Below, piece after piece: positions 46,528 to 54,527 of a stretch of 64,000 bases of DNA. Origin of the DNA: Actinomycetes bacterium (GTDB lineage: Bacteria > Actinomycetota > Actinomycetes > Mycobacteriales > Mycobacteriaceae); assembly GCA_023461275.1 (NCBI GenBank), contig JAEYMI010000014.1:62001-126000 (forward strand). Direction: 5' to 3'. Positions within the stretch are counted from its first letter, which is position 1; each line of letters opens with the position of its first letter. The notes under the pieces were generated by a model, which searched no databases, was not told the DNA's origin, and was given only the letters and a program-made list of their open reading frames with translations. Made by a program: the position numbers and the translations under genes.

Positions 46528-48509
46528 GATGGTGACACGGCTCTCTCGATGCGGTCGAGGAGGCGGCCAAGTGGCGGCGGAGCTTTGGCGAGCTCTTCCT
46601 TGGATGAGAAAGACATCGCTCGGAGGTGCGTACTCGGTTTCGAGTTCGATAAGAACAGGTAGCGGTACCAGCGGAGAAGGTCGATCATTGAATCTCTGTT
46701 GTAGTAGTCGACGTCCGGTCGGTCTTCGGGGGTACCGAGGACTACGTCACGCGGGTCCCCCTTGCTACTGGGCCCTGTTTTACCGTCTTCGAGATGGCCG
46801 GTGTACGCGACTTTGTAGTGGCAGAGTAGTAGCAGGTCTAGGTCCAGCGGAGACGAAAAGTAGATGTCCCATTTCTCGAGATGACTTAGCCAACCTTTGA
46901 TTTGGGTAGCGGTGAGCGCAGCAATGTCATCGACACTGGAAAATGCTCTGACTTCCTCGCTCCCATCGAACGGCGACTTATCGATTTCGATGAGTCGGTT
47001 GCATGCATCCCGAATGCGACCTTCTCCACCACCTTCACGACCGTAATCAAGATCGAGAAGTGTCGCGTGCGGGATACGAAGCTGGTTGAGAAGGCGCCAG
47101 AAGTGGTTTGTGTGACGTCCACCGAGTGGGACCACTGCAACGAATGACTGGTCAATGTGAAGGTCACGGGCAGCTGCCAGCTTCGGGATGACCAGCTCCT
47201 CTGATGCACCTTCGCCGAGCACAACGAAGCGTGCGAAGTACAGCTCGGGGTGGGCCAGGACTGCTTCGCGGACGTACTTTCCGGCATCAGTTGTGACGTC
47301 CGGTATGTCGATCCTGCTAACGGCTGTCGACTTGGACATCTCGTCGATTCGGAAGTGTCTCACCCGCTCTGGCGGGATCCGAGACATCACACTCGCCGAG
47401 TGGCTGGAGATCAATGCCTGGGCTCGCCCTGAACTGGTGACAGCAAGCAGTTGCTCGACCACTCTCGAGAGGAAGTAAGGTGACAGGTTGTTTTCGGGCT
47501 CTTCAATTGCCAAGAGCGTCAATGCTGGAAGTGTGCTGGCAGTCATGTCGAACTTGTCGTCATGCTTGCCTGAGGCGATCTCCGTTTCCAGGTCTAGCGT
47601 GGCAGCAGTAAGCGCGATGTGCAGGAGTGATTTTTGTCCGTCACTGAGTTCCCGGGCTGGACGCGTTCGGCCGGTGGCTGTCGGCGTGAACAGCAGCTCA
47701 GCGTTGCCGACGAGCATGGACATGTCTCGGCTGATCGGCTCAAAGGTCGGGTTCTGCTCAGTGGACAGGTGGTGGAGCTGCTTCCATCGCGACGCGATCG
47801 CTTCGGTCACAGTCGCGACTACGGCCTCGGACTTAAAGTTGGCCGACAGCGCATTAGCAGCTCCACTGATGTGGTTACGGAAGTCCTTCGACCACATGCT
47901 TGCTCTCCACAAACGTCCTCGAAGGAACGTATCGACATGTCGGCCGCCGTCTCTTGTCGCTGGAACATATACGGCCTGGATGCGGTTGCGGTCCGATGCT
48001 CTGAGTTCGACGCACCGATCGTCGAAGTTGTCGTCCGAGGTGTAGACGATCCGGCGATCGTCCTCGATTAGTCCACTGGCCGACCCGTCTGCGGTCCAGG
48101 TCGCATCCAGGACAATCCTCAGCTTGAGCTCTCCCTCGAAATCAGCAGCCATATGAGCGAAGAACTCCGGAACTGTAGCGTCAGCTGCGTCCAGTTCGGT
48201 GGTGCTGTCAGCAGCAGTCGCTTTCGGTTCGTCGTCGAGTTCGGGGAAAGCGAAGACTGCGTCAATCCGAAGAGTTCGGGCAGTTGCCGCTTCGGCTTCG
48301 TCGTGCGGGACGTGAAAGTCCTCGACACGAATTTCGCGCTCACTCGATACTACGCTGAACAGCCTGAGTATCGCTTCGAGTGCAGCTGTCTTGCCGGAGG
48401 CGTTAACCCCCAGTAGAGCAGTCAGCTGATTGTCGAAGGTGACTGTGTGCGGGTCGGGCCCGAAGCACTGGAAATTGGTAAGCGTGACCTTCTCGAGGTA
48501 CATCCCCAC
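46524..48509 (-). CDS. gajA-like: Gabija-like OLD-family nuclease (GajA-like)
   Basis: 661 residues from GTG 48509 (ATG 48503 is an alternative). The ATPase has Walker A GVNASGKT (34-41), signature ELSDGQKS (287-294), Walker B LLAIEEPE (332-339) and H-loop ISSHSASV. The C-terminal TOPRIM has GEGASEE (432-438) and the acidic pair in LLDLDYG (about 486-488). This is the class 2 OLD layout: ATPase then TOPRIM endonuclease, next to a UvrD-like helicase. GajA nicks phage DNA when ATP is depleted. It is longer than the 578-aa B. cereus GajA. GC content is lower than nearby genes. Confidence 0.87.
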   Translation of the reverse strand: MGMYLEKVTLTNFQCFGPDPHTVTFDNQLTALLGVNASGKTAALEAILRLFSVVSSEREIRVEDFHVPHDEAEAATARTLRIDAVFAFPELDDEPKATAADSTTELDAADATVPEFFAHMAADFEGELKLRIVLDATWTADGSASGLIEDDRRIVYTSDDNFDDRCVELRASDRNRIQAVYVPATRDGGRHVDTFLRGRLWRASMWSKDFRNHISGAANALSANFKSEAVVATVTEAIASRWKQLHHLSTEQNPTFEPISRDMSMLVGNAELLFTPTATGRTRPARELSDGQKSLLHIALTAATLDLETEIASGKHDDKFDMTASTLPALTLLAIEEPENNLSPYFLSRVVEQLLAVTSSGRAQALISSHSASVMSRIPPERVRHFRIDEMSKSTAVSRIDIPDVTTDAGKYVREAVLAHPELYFARFVVLGEGASEELVIPKLAAARDLHIDQSFVAVVPLGGRHTNHFWRLLNQLRIPHATLLDLDYGREGGGEGRIRDACNRLIEIDKSPFDGSEEVRAFSSVDDIAALTATQIKGWLSHLEKWDIYFSSPLDLDLLLLCHYKVAYTGHLEDGKTGPSSKGDPRDVVLGTPEDRPDVDYYNRDSMIDLLRWYRYLFLSNSKPSTHLRAMSFSSKEELAKAPPPLGRLLDRIERAVSPS

Positions 48510-48574
48510 GACTCTCTACTCGGACAGCGAGGCTTAGATCGCCGTCGCTACTTACTTCGTCACTTACTCGACGC

Positions 48575-49339
48575 TCAGTCGCCGGTGCGCGGATTGCGGC
48601 TGGTGATGCAGTAGCGGCGGCCGATCGGGTCGGCCATCACCGTCCAGTTGGCGAATCGTTCGACCACCCGCGCGCCCCACTCCTCGTGCCGGATGACCTC
48701 GTCGTCGACGGCATTGGAGGCAAGGTCCAGGTGGCCGGTCGCGCTCTGGCCGGGATCGCTGGAACCCAAGCGCTGCAAGATGATTCCAAGGGCCAGGTTC
48801 GAATCCCTACGCAGCCGGGTCAATTCGGGACGCGACGTCGGGAGCGGGTCCCACGAGGTCAGCCGTGTCCAGAAATCGAGTTCGGCGTCGAACCGGTCGG
48901 CCGGAACATCGATGCTGACCTGGTCGATGATGCTGATGGTGTCGCCCGGCCAGCGGATCGGTCGTGCCCGCTGCGAGGCACCGTCCCAGGCGACGATGCA
49001 GAAGATGAAGCCGGCCGGCGAGGACAGCGTCGAGAGCGCGCGGGTGGGGCGGTGGAGATTCTGCTGTCCGATCAGGGTGGCACCCAGCGAGATCGCTTCG
49101 GCGGTGGCCGCGGTCACGTCGTCGACGGCGAAGTCGAGGTGAATGCCCCCGACGCCCTCGCCGATGCGCTGGACGCGCAGGTGAGGGTCGCCGCTGAACG
49201 GCTCGAGTGAGGCGAATTCCCGATGCGAGCCGCGGGGTGGTGACACGGTGCTTCCAGCGATGGCGCGCCAGAACGTCACCTCGTCGCCGAACCGGTCGGA
49301 CCGGAAGTCGAGGAAGGCGGTGAGCCAGCGGATCTGCAT
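48575..49339 (-). CDS. Two-domain VOC (glyoxalase/bleomycin-resistance) protein
   Basis: 254 residues from ATG at 49339; the frame to 49552 lacks a good start. Two VOC modules are visible (about 1-120, FRSDRFGDEVTFWRAI and HLDFAVDDVTAATAEAISLGA; and about 140-250, VPADRFDAELDFWTRL and HLDLASNAVDDEVIRHEEWGARVVE). It ends MADPIGRRYCITSRNPRTGD. VOC proteins bind metal and small substrates such as glyoxal adducts or drugs; the substrate is not clear. It is the right neighbour of the Gabija-like pair and divergent from the SppA gene. Confidence 0.85.
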   Translation of the reverse strand: MQIRWLTAFLDFRSDRFGDEVTFWRAIAGSTVSPPRGSHREFASLEPFSGDPHLRVQRIGEGVGGIHLDFAVDDVTAATAEAISLGATLIGQQNLHRPTRALSTLSSPAGFIFCIVAWDGASQRARPIRWPGDTISIIDQVSIDVPADRFDAELDFWTRLTSWDPLPTSRPELTRLRRDSNLALGIILQRLGSSDPGQSATGHLDLASNAVDDEVIRHEEWGARVVERFANWTVMADPIGRRYCITSRNPRTGD

Positions 49340-49384
49340 GGGGAGCCAGTCTAGTGAGGTGTGGTGTTCACTACACTCGGCCAA

Positions 49385-50230
49385 ATGACGCGTGCGCTGA
49401 AGAAGATAACCACCAAGTTCTCCCGGGCGCACGGAGACAAAGTGGCGGTGCTGCGACTCGACGGACCGATCGGCGCGGCCGGGATGGGCCGGCACGGCTT
49501 GACCACCGATAGCGTCGAGCCGATCCTCAAGCGCGCCTTCGACGTCGACCACCTCGTCGCGGTCGTCGTGGTGATCAACTCGCCGGGCGGATCACCCGCA
49601 CAGTCGGAGTACATCGCCGAACGCATCCGGCAACTCTCGTCGGAGAAGGGCGTGCCGGTCCTGGCGTTCTGTGAGGACATCGCCGCCTCGGGAGGCTATT
49701 GGATCGCCTGCGCCGCCGACGAGATCTACGCGGCGCACACCTCGCTGGTGGGCTCGATCGGCGTGGTCTCCTCCGGCTTCGGACTGGTCGACGTGATCGG
49801 TCGGCTCGGCGTCGAGCGCAGGCTGTACACGGCCGGGGAGAACAAGGCCCGGCTCGACGCGTTCAGCCCGGAGCGGCCTGAGGACGTCGAGTGGTTGCGT
49901 GGGCTGCAGTCCCAACTCCACGACGAGTTCATCGCGTGGGTGCGTCAGCGCCGTGGCCGCAAGCTCACCGCATCCGACGACGTGCTGTTCACCGGTGACG
50001 TGTGGATCGGGAGCCGGGCCGCCGAGGTGGGCCTCGTCGACGGCGTCGGGGTCCTGCGTTCGGTGATCGCCGAGCGGTTCCCGGACGCCACGATCGAATT
50101 GATCGCAGCGCCGAAACCGTTGCTGGAGCGGATCACTGGCGGTCAGATGAGTGTCGCCGGATTCAGCGAGCAGCTCGTGTCGGCGACGATGAGCGCGCTC
50201 GACCGGGCCTCGGCCGTGCGGCTGGGATAG
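49385..50230 (+). CDS. Signal peptide peptidase SppA-like (S49) protease
   Basis: 281 residues from ATG at 49385. It has the S49 core: VAVVVVINSPGGSPAQSEYIAERIR, the catalytic Ser in EDIAASGGYWIACAADEI (about 120), and the catalytic Lys in GENKARLDAFSP (about 165). Without a long N-terminal repeat it is the single-domain type rather than the E. coli double-length form. It would cleave leftover signal peptides or membrane-inserted peptides. No clear N-terminal membrane helix is seen. The DnaA-box region follows it. Confidence 0.9.
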   Translation: MTRALKKITTKFSRAHGDKVAVLRLDGPIGAAGMGRHGLTTDSVEPILKRAFDVDHLVAVVVVINSPGGSPAQSEYIAERIRQLSSEKGVPVLAFCEDIAASGGYWIACAADEIYAAHTSLVGSIGVVSSGFGLVDVIGRLGVERRLYTAGENKARLDAFSPERPEDVEWLRGLQSQLHDEFIAWVRQRRGRKLTASDDVLFTGDVWIGSRAAEVGLVDGVGVLRSVIAERFPDATIELIAAPKPLLERITGGQMSVAGFSEQLVSATMSALDRASAVRLG

Positions 50231-50293
50231 CAGCCGTGCGCCAGGGGCGTCGACTGATCGATCGACAGTCGATCTGTTGAGTGATTCCCCAAG

Positions 50294-50601
50294 TTATCCA
50301 CAGCTGGTTGTCAATGGACTCTCATTGACCAAAATTTCACGACAGTAAAGATCGTGGATCGTGATGTATAGATCTTAAGAAAATCTGACTGAAACTGTGA
50401 TGGCTATCACCCAACGACCTATGGCGCGATCGGTTTGTCCACAGTTTCCACAGTCTCATCCACAAGTTGACCCTAAGTCTTGACGTACCTCGACGGTATG
50501 GAAGAACGGCCATGTGGATAGTTATATGATGGTCGACATAGTTGCCGTTTCAAGGACCGAATCGTGTCAAAACGGACCGGTAGTCCCCACAGTTGTCCAC
50601 A
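50294..50601. promoter_or_regulatory. Cluster of DnaA-box-like sites in an AT-rich intergenic region
   Basis: The region between sppA and the rhodanese gene (50231-50648, 418 bp) holds TTATCCACA (50294-50302), TTGTCCACA (50435-50443), GTTTCCACA (50444-50452), TCATCCACA (50456-50464), TGTGGATAG (50513-50521, reverse of CTATCCACA) and TTGTCCACA (50593-50601). The stretch around 50325-50390 is AT-rich. No gene is evident here. It resembles origin or DnaA-titration DNA but is not next to dnaA or dnaN. Confidence 0.6.
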
Positions 50602-50648
50602 GCTTTGTCATCGGCACCCCGAGCTGTGCCACCATTGAAATTGTGAGT

Positions 50649-50975
50649 ATGGGCGATATTCCGCAGGTGCCGGTCACCGACCTGCCGAATGATTTCACCG
50701 ACGACCCCGCACGTGTGGTCCTCGATGTCCGGGAGGACGACGAGTGGGCACACGGCCATATCCGGGGTGCGCTGCACATCCCCCTCGCCGAGGTCCCTGC
50801 GCGACTCGACGAGCTCGACCTCGACCGCGAGCTGTTGGTGATCTGCCATTCCAGCGGCCGATCGATGCGGGTGCTGGCCTACCTGTCCCAGGTCGGCTAC
50901 GACGGGAGCTGCGTGCGCGGCGGCATGCTCGCCTGGATCGAGAACGGCAAGCCGGTCGAAACCGGCGCCTCATGA
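50649..50975 (+). CDS. Rhodanese-domain sulfurtransferase
   Basis: 108 residues from ATG at 50649; the frame stays open to 50514 without a homologous extension. One rhodanese domain: DDPARVVLDVREDDEWAHGHIRGALHIPLAEV and the active-site loop VICHSSGRSMRVL with the sulfur-accepting Cys (about residue 68). It probably transfers sulfane sulfur or acts as a small redox/sulfur carrier; the partner is unknown. Its stop overlaps the start of the DUF4328 gene (ATGA), so the two are co-translated. Confidence 0.92.
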   Translation: MGDIPQVPVTDLPNDFTDDPARVVLDVREDDEWAHGHIRGALHIPLAEVPARLDELDLDRELLVICHSSGRSMRVLAYLSQVGYDGSCVRGGMLAWIENGKPVETGAS

Positions 50976-51976
50976 TCGATATGTGCCCGCGGTGCCGGAT
51001 TCAGGCACCGCACCGACCCGGCCGTGAGCATTGCCCGCGCTGTGGCGGTCCGCTGCGCGTCGTCGACTCCGACCTCGTCTCGGCTGCTCACACCTCGGCG
51101 CCGGCCGGGCCCGCCAATCGCCCCGCCCCCACAGCGCCACGTACCGGCGGACCACGCAGCGGAGGGATCTACCGCGAGCGCCACATCCGCTGGGTCGCGC
51201 GCCGACCACCGGAGGCGATCCCGGCCCCGCGGCCGCCGAGTCCGGTCAGACCGGCCGGGATTCCGCGGTACCTCTACATTCCCGCGTGGGGACTGCGTGA
51301 TCTACCGGTCCAACACGACGAATCCGTCGACCCCACACGCGTATTGCAGGTGGCGTTGATCAGCGCGCTGCGCGGCCTGGCGGTGGCGCTGGCCTGCTCC
51401 GCGGTCGCCCACCTGATCCGCTACATCATCGTGGTGGTCAACCGGGCGATGCCGGTGCCCGGCCTGCTGCAGAGTGCCAGCCTATTCCTGCTGATCCTCT
51501 GTGGACTCGCCGCGCTCGCGGGATACGTTTATGCCACAGTTGTTTTCGTGCGCTGGCTGATCTCGCTGCGGAGCGAGGAGTATCGCGCCGCAGGTCTGAT
51601 CGAACCGCGTCGCCGTTGGCAGCTGATCGTGTTGGCCGCGGTGCCGCTGGTCAATGTCATCGGTGCACCGCTGCTCATCGCCGAGGCGACCGCCCTGCGC
51701 GACGACCTCGATCAGGCACGTACCCGTCGTCGACTGAAAAAGGTGTGGGTGGCGTGGGCGCTGGTCAATGCCATCGCCGTCGCCGCGGTGGTCACCCGCA
51801 TCGTCGCCGCACGTTCCGGTTCCATCCAGACCGCCGCCGACGCGCTGGTCGGGGTGATCATCAGCGCGGCGGTGTCGGCAGCCTTCGCCTGGTGGCTGGC
51901 CCGTCGTATCGAGTTGATCTTCTCCCCGGCCGACGATGAGAAACCGGCTCGCCGGTGGGTGGTGGTCGGCGGATGA
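50972..51976 (+). CDS. DUF4328 membrane protein with N-terminal zinc ribbon
   Basis: 334 residues from ATG at 50972. Residues 3-26 form a double CxxC ribbon (CPRCR...CPRCGG). A disordered Pro/Arg-rich stretch follows, then helices from about 120 to 320 in the DUF4328 layout (LISALRGLAVALACSAVAHLI, LLILCGLAALAGYVYATVVFVRWLI). The same-position gene in M. tuberculosis is Rv3843c. Function unknown. It overlaps the rhodanese gene upstream and glpQ downstream by 4 nt each, so all three are one operon. Confidence 0.88.
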   Translation: MIDMCPRCRIQAPHRPGREHCPRCGGPLRVVDSDLVSAAHTSAPAGPANRPAPTAPRTGGPRSGGIYRERHIRWVARRPPEAIPAPRPPSPVRPAGIPRYLYIPAWGLRDLPVQHDESVDPTRVLQVALISALRGLAVALACSAVAHLIRYIIVVVNRAMPVPGLLQSASLFLLILCGLAALAGYVYATVVFVRWLISLRSEEYRAAGLIEPRRRWQLIVLAAVPLVNVIGAPLLIAEATALRDDLDQARTRRRLKKVWVAWALVNAIAVAAVVTRIVAARSGSIQTAADALVGVIISAAVSAAFAWWLARRIELIFSPADDEKPARRWVVVGG

Positions 51977-52764
51977 GCGGAGCCGAGCAGGTCTCCCGAT
52001 CGGGGAAACCGGCCGTGGTGGCGCACCGGGGCGCCTCCGGCGAAGCTCCCGAACACACGTTGGCCGCCTACGATCTGGCCCTGGCGCAGGGCGCCGACGG
52101 CCTTGAATGCGACGTGCGCCTGACCAGCGACCACGAACTGGTGTGCATCCACGACCGGACCGTCGACCGTACATCCGACGGCACCGGCGTGGTCAGCGAG
52201 ATGTCGCTGGCCCAGCTGCGTGAGCTGGACTTCGGCACCTGGCACGGGTCGTCGGAGAAGGCGTCGGTGCTGACCCTGCGGGAACTGCTGACCCTGACGC
52301 TCGATTGGCGACGACCGGTCCGATTGTTCATCGAGACCAAGCATCCGGTTCGCTTCGGCAGCCTGGTGGAGCAGGAGTTGCTGGCGCTGCTGCAGGAGTT
52401 CGGGGTCGCGCAGCCACCGTCGGCCGATCACAGCCGCGCCGTGGTCATCTCGTTCTCGTCGGCGGGAGTCTGGCGGGTTCGACGCCACGCCCCGATGCTG
52501 CCGACCATCCTGCTCGGCGACACCGCGCGCCTCTTCGGTGGCAGCGCGGCGACGGCCGTCGGCGCCACCGGCATCGGACCATCGGTGGACACGCTCCGCC
52601 ACTACCCGGCACTGGTTGACCGCGCGGCCGCGGCCGGCCGGGTGACTTACTGCTGGACCGTCGACGACCTCGTCGACGTCCAGTTGTGCGCCGATCTCGG
52701 TGTCCGCTGGGTGGCAACGAACTACCCGGCCAAGGTGCGCGACTGGCTGGTCACCATCGACTGA
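51973..52764 (+). CDS. glpQ1: Glycerophosphodiester phosphodiesterase
   Basis: 263 residues from ATG at 51973 (ATGA overlap). The GDPD fold is clear: AHRGASGEAPEHTLAAYDLALAQGADGLECDVRLTSDHELVCIHDRTVDRTSDG holds the catalytic His pair and metal-binding Glu/Asp. FIETKHP and WTVDDLVDVQLCADLGVRWVATNYP follow. It hydrolyses glycerophosphodiesters to glycerol-3-phosphate and an alcohol. No signal peptide is seen, so it is likely cytosolic. M. tuberculosis has glpQ1 (Rv3842c) at the same place, beside ferritin. Confidence 0.94.
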   Translation: MSGAEQVSRSGKPAVVAHRGASGEAPEHTLAAYDLALAQGADGLECDVRLTSDHELVCIHDRTVDRTSDGTGVVSEMSLAQLRELDFGTWHGSSEKASVLTLRELLTLTLDWRRPVRLFIETKHPVRFGSLVEQELLALLQEFGVAQPPSADHSRAVVISFSSAGVWRVRRHAPMLPTILLGDTARLFGGSAATAVGATGIGPSVDTLRHYPALVDRAAAAGRVTYCWTVDDLVDVQLCADLGVRWVATNYPAKVRDWLVTID

Positions 52765-52810
52765 CGGAGTTCGTGGTCTCACGCCGAGGTGGCCATGAGA
52801 AGGTTGTCCC

Positions 52811-53794
52811 ATGGCGAAGAAGAGCAAACGAGGCAGTGGGCCACGTCCGGGTAATCCACGGGCCGAACGCGTCGCGGCCCGCAAGGCCCGCCAGTTCGCG
52901 GCCATGGCACCACCGGCCCGTCCCTTCGCCGGCCTCGCCGCCGAATGCGACCTGGTGGCACTGCGGGCCTTCGTCGCGTCGGCGACCGCGCGCCTGGACC
53001 TCGTCGAACCGGGCCCGCCGGACCCGGTGCTGACCTCGGTCATCCCGGCGAAGGAAGCGCCGAAGGCAAAGGTCGAGCCCGGCACCCGCAATCACGTACT
53101 GCTGGCTACCATCCTGCCCGGCGCCGTACCCGCCATCGCACGCGAATTCCGTGCTGCGACAGAGGGTTTGGTTGGTCTGCAAACCGACCCCGAACCGGCC
53201 GACCTGGCTGATTCGCTGGCCGCGGCGATCGACTGGGCGGCGCACGCCGAGCCCGGTGCGGACTATGCGCCGTCGTCGGAGCACGGCACGCTGACCGACC
53301 TGATCAAACCGGAGTCGACGCTGGATCTGACTGTCTACGACGACTTCTCGTGGTGGTTCGCCGAAGGCACCGAAGTCCCGCGCGAGGTCGCGGGGATGCT
53401 GGATCGGGCCAACGACACCGTGATGCCCACGGCGCGACTGAAACCCAAGAGCGGCCTCGGCGCGCCGTGGTGGGTCGACGCCGGTGAACGCGCCCACCTG
53501 CGGTGGGTGCGCCCCGAACCCGAAGACGATGTGATGGCGGCGTTGGCGCGGCTGCATGCCGCCGGAGCGCTCACCCTCGGTGAGGGATCACGATTCGCCG
53601 GCTCATTCCGCACCCACGGACTGCTCGTGCCGGTCTTCGACCTGGACAACGAGCGCCATCACGAAGAGTGGTACGACGGTCTCGACGAATTCGACGCGCA
53701 CCTCGTCGAAGCGCTGCAGTCGCCGCGCGAGTTGACCGCGGAGGAGCGTCGCTCCCGCGACGGGATTCGCGGGCGCCAGATCACCCTGCGCTGA
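52811..53794 (+). CDS. DUF5926 family protein
   Basis: 327 residues from ATG at 52811. The N-terminus is basic (MAKKSKRGSGPRPGNPRAER), then ARKARQFAAMAPPARPFAGLAAECDLVALRAFV, then a mixed domain ending in the YDGLDEFDAHLVEALQSPRELTAEE segment. The order fits DUF5926, found beside glpQ/bfrB in Mycobacteriales. Function unknown. The last codons and stop run into four tandem 17-bp repeats. It is convergent with ferritin. Confidence 0.8.
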   Translation: MAKKSKRGSGPRPGNPRAERVAARKARQFAAMAPPARPFAGLAAECDLVALRAFVASATARLDLVEPGPPDPVLTSVIPAKEAPKAKVEPGTRNHVLLATILPGAVPAIAREFRAATEGLVGLQTDPEPADLADSLAAAIDWAAHAEPGADYAPSSEHGTLTDLIKPESTLDLTVYDDFSWWFAEGTEVPREVAGMLDRANDTVMPTARLKPKSGLGAPWWVDAGERAHLRWVRPEPEDDVMAALARLHAAGALTLGEGSRFAGSFRTHGLLVPVFDLDNERHHEEWYDGLDEFDAHLVEALQSPRELTAEERRSRDGIRGRQITLR

Positions 53795-53857
53795 CGTCGA
53801 ACCCGGGCTGACGTCGAACCCGGGCTGACGTCGAACCTGCGCTGACGTCGACTCCGG
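53790..53857. repeat. Four 17-bp tandem repeats at the DUF5926 3' end
   Basis: Units at 53790-53806, 53807-53823, 53824-53840 and 53841-53857, each starting GCTGACGTCGA, with the last two diverged. The first unit includes the TGA stop of the DUF5926 gene. The GACGTC core is palindromic. Confidence 0.85.
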
Positions 53858-53884
53858 GCGCTGACCCGGCCTGGTCGCGGGTGA

Positions 53885-54430
53885 CTACAGGTTGCCGCCG
53901 GCCGCCGGCGGTGTGGTGGCGTCGGTGCCGCCGCTCTTGTTGAGTTCGCGCTCGACGAAGTTCTCCAGGTCGAACAGATTGCCCTGGGCGCGGTCGGCGA
54001 TGGTGCGCAGGGTGGTCATCGTGGCGACCTCTTCCACCTGCTCCTTGAGGAACCACTGCATGAACTGCTCGCCGAGGTAGTCGCCGCTGTCACGGGCGCA
54101 TCGGGCGAGGTCGACGATCTGCTCGGTGACCGTGCGCTCCTGCTCGAGCGCCAGTTCGATGGGTGCGGTGTAGTCGGCGAAGTTGTTCTGCGGGGCGGCC
54201 ACCGGCGGGATCTCGATCTCGATGTCGCGGTCGAGCAGGTACTGGACGATCATCATCGCGTGATTGCGCTCTTCTACGGACTGGGCGTAGAAGTGGCGGG
54301 CCAGCTGCGGCATGTTGTGGTTGTCGTAATAGACCGCGACCGAGATGTACTGCTGTGAGGCGGCGAACTCATTGCCGATCTGATCGTGGAGGAGTTCGTG
54401 GAACTTGGTGTGGTCATTCGCGGTGGTCAT
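53885..54430 (-). CDS. bfrB: Ferritin (BfrB type)
   Basis: 181 residues from ATG at 54430. Four-helix ferritin with HDQIGNEFAASQQYISVAVYYDNHNMPQLARHFYAQSVEERNHAMMIVQYLLDRD (helix A and B with ferroxidase Glu/His/Tyr residues) and DSGDYLGEQFMQWFLKEQVEEVATM further on. It stores iron as a 24-mer. A DtxR/IdeR-type box lies 54 bp upstream; in M. tuberculosis IdeR activates bfrB. It sits between LCP and DUF5926 genes, as in the Rv3840-Rv3841 area. Confidence 0.95.
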   Translation of the reverse strand: MTTANDHTKFHELLHDQIGNEFAASQQYISVAVYYDNHNMPQLARHFYAQSVEERNHAMMIVQYLLDRDIEIEIPPVAAPQNNFADYTAPIELALEQERTVTEQIVDLARCARDSGDYLGEQFMQWFLKEQVEEVATMTTLRTIADRAQGNLFDLENFVERELNKSGGTDATTPPAAGGNL

Positions 54431-54483
54431 GACGCCAATGGTAGGTCGGGCGGATGTCGAATGTCACCGCAGGACAAGCTAAC

Positions 54484-54502
54484 TGAGGTTAGGCTGACTT
54501 GT
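54484..54502 (-). promoter_or_regulatory. DtxR/IdeR-type iron box upstream of ferritin
   Basis: TGAGGTTAGGCTGACTTGT matches 14 of 19 positions of TTAGGTTAGGCTAACCTAA, with the AGGTTAGGCT core intact. It is 54 bp before the ferritin start on the minus strand. Confidence 0.7.
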
Positions 54503-54527
54503 TTTGCCGAAACCGGGCGCGGTGGCG

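Noticed and set aside
50231..50648. Chromosomal origin (oriC)
   Set aside because: DnaA boxes and AT-rich DNA are present, but no dnaA, dnaN, rpmH or parAB genes are nearby, so it is listed as a DnaA-box cluster rather than oriC.
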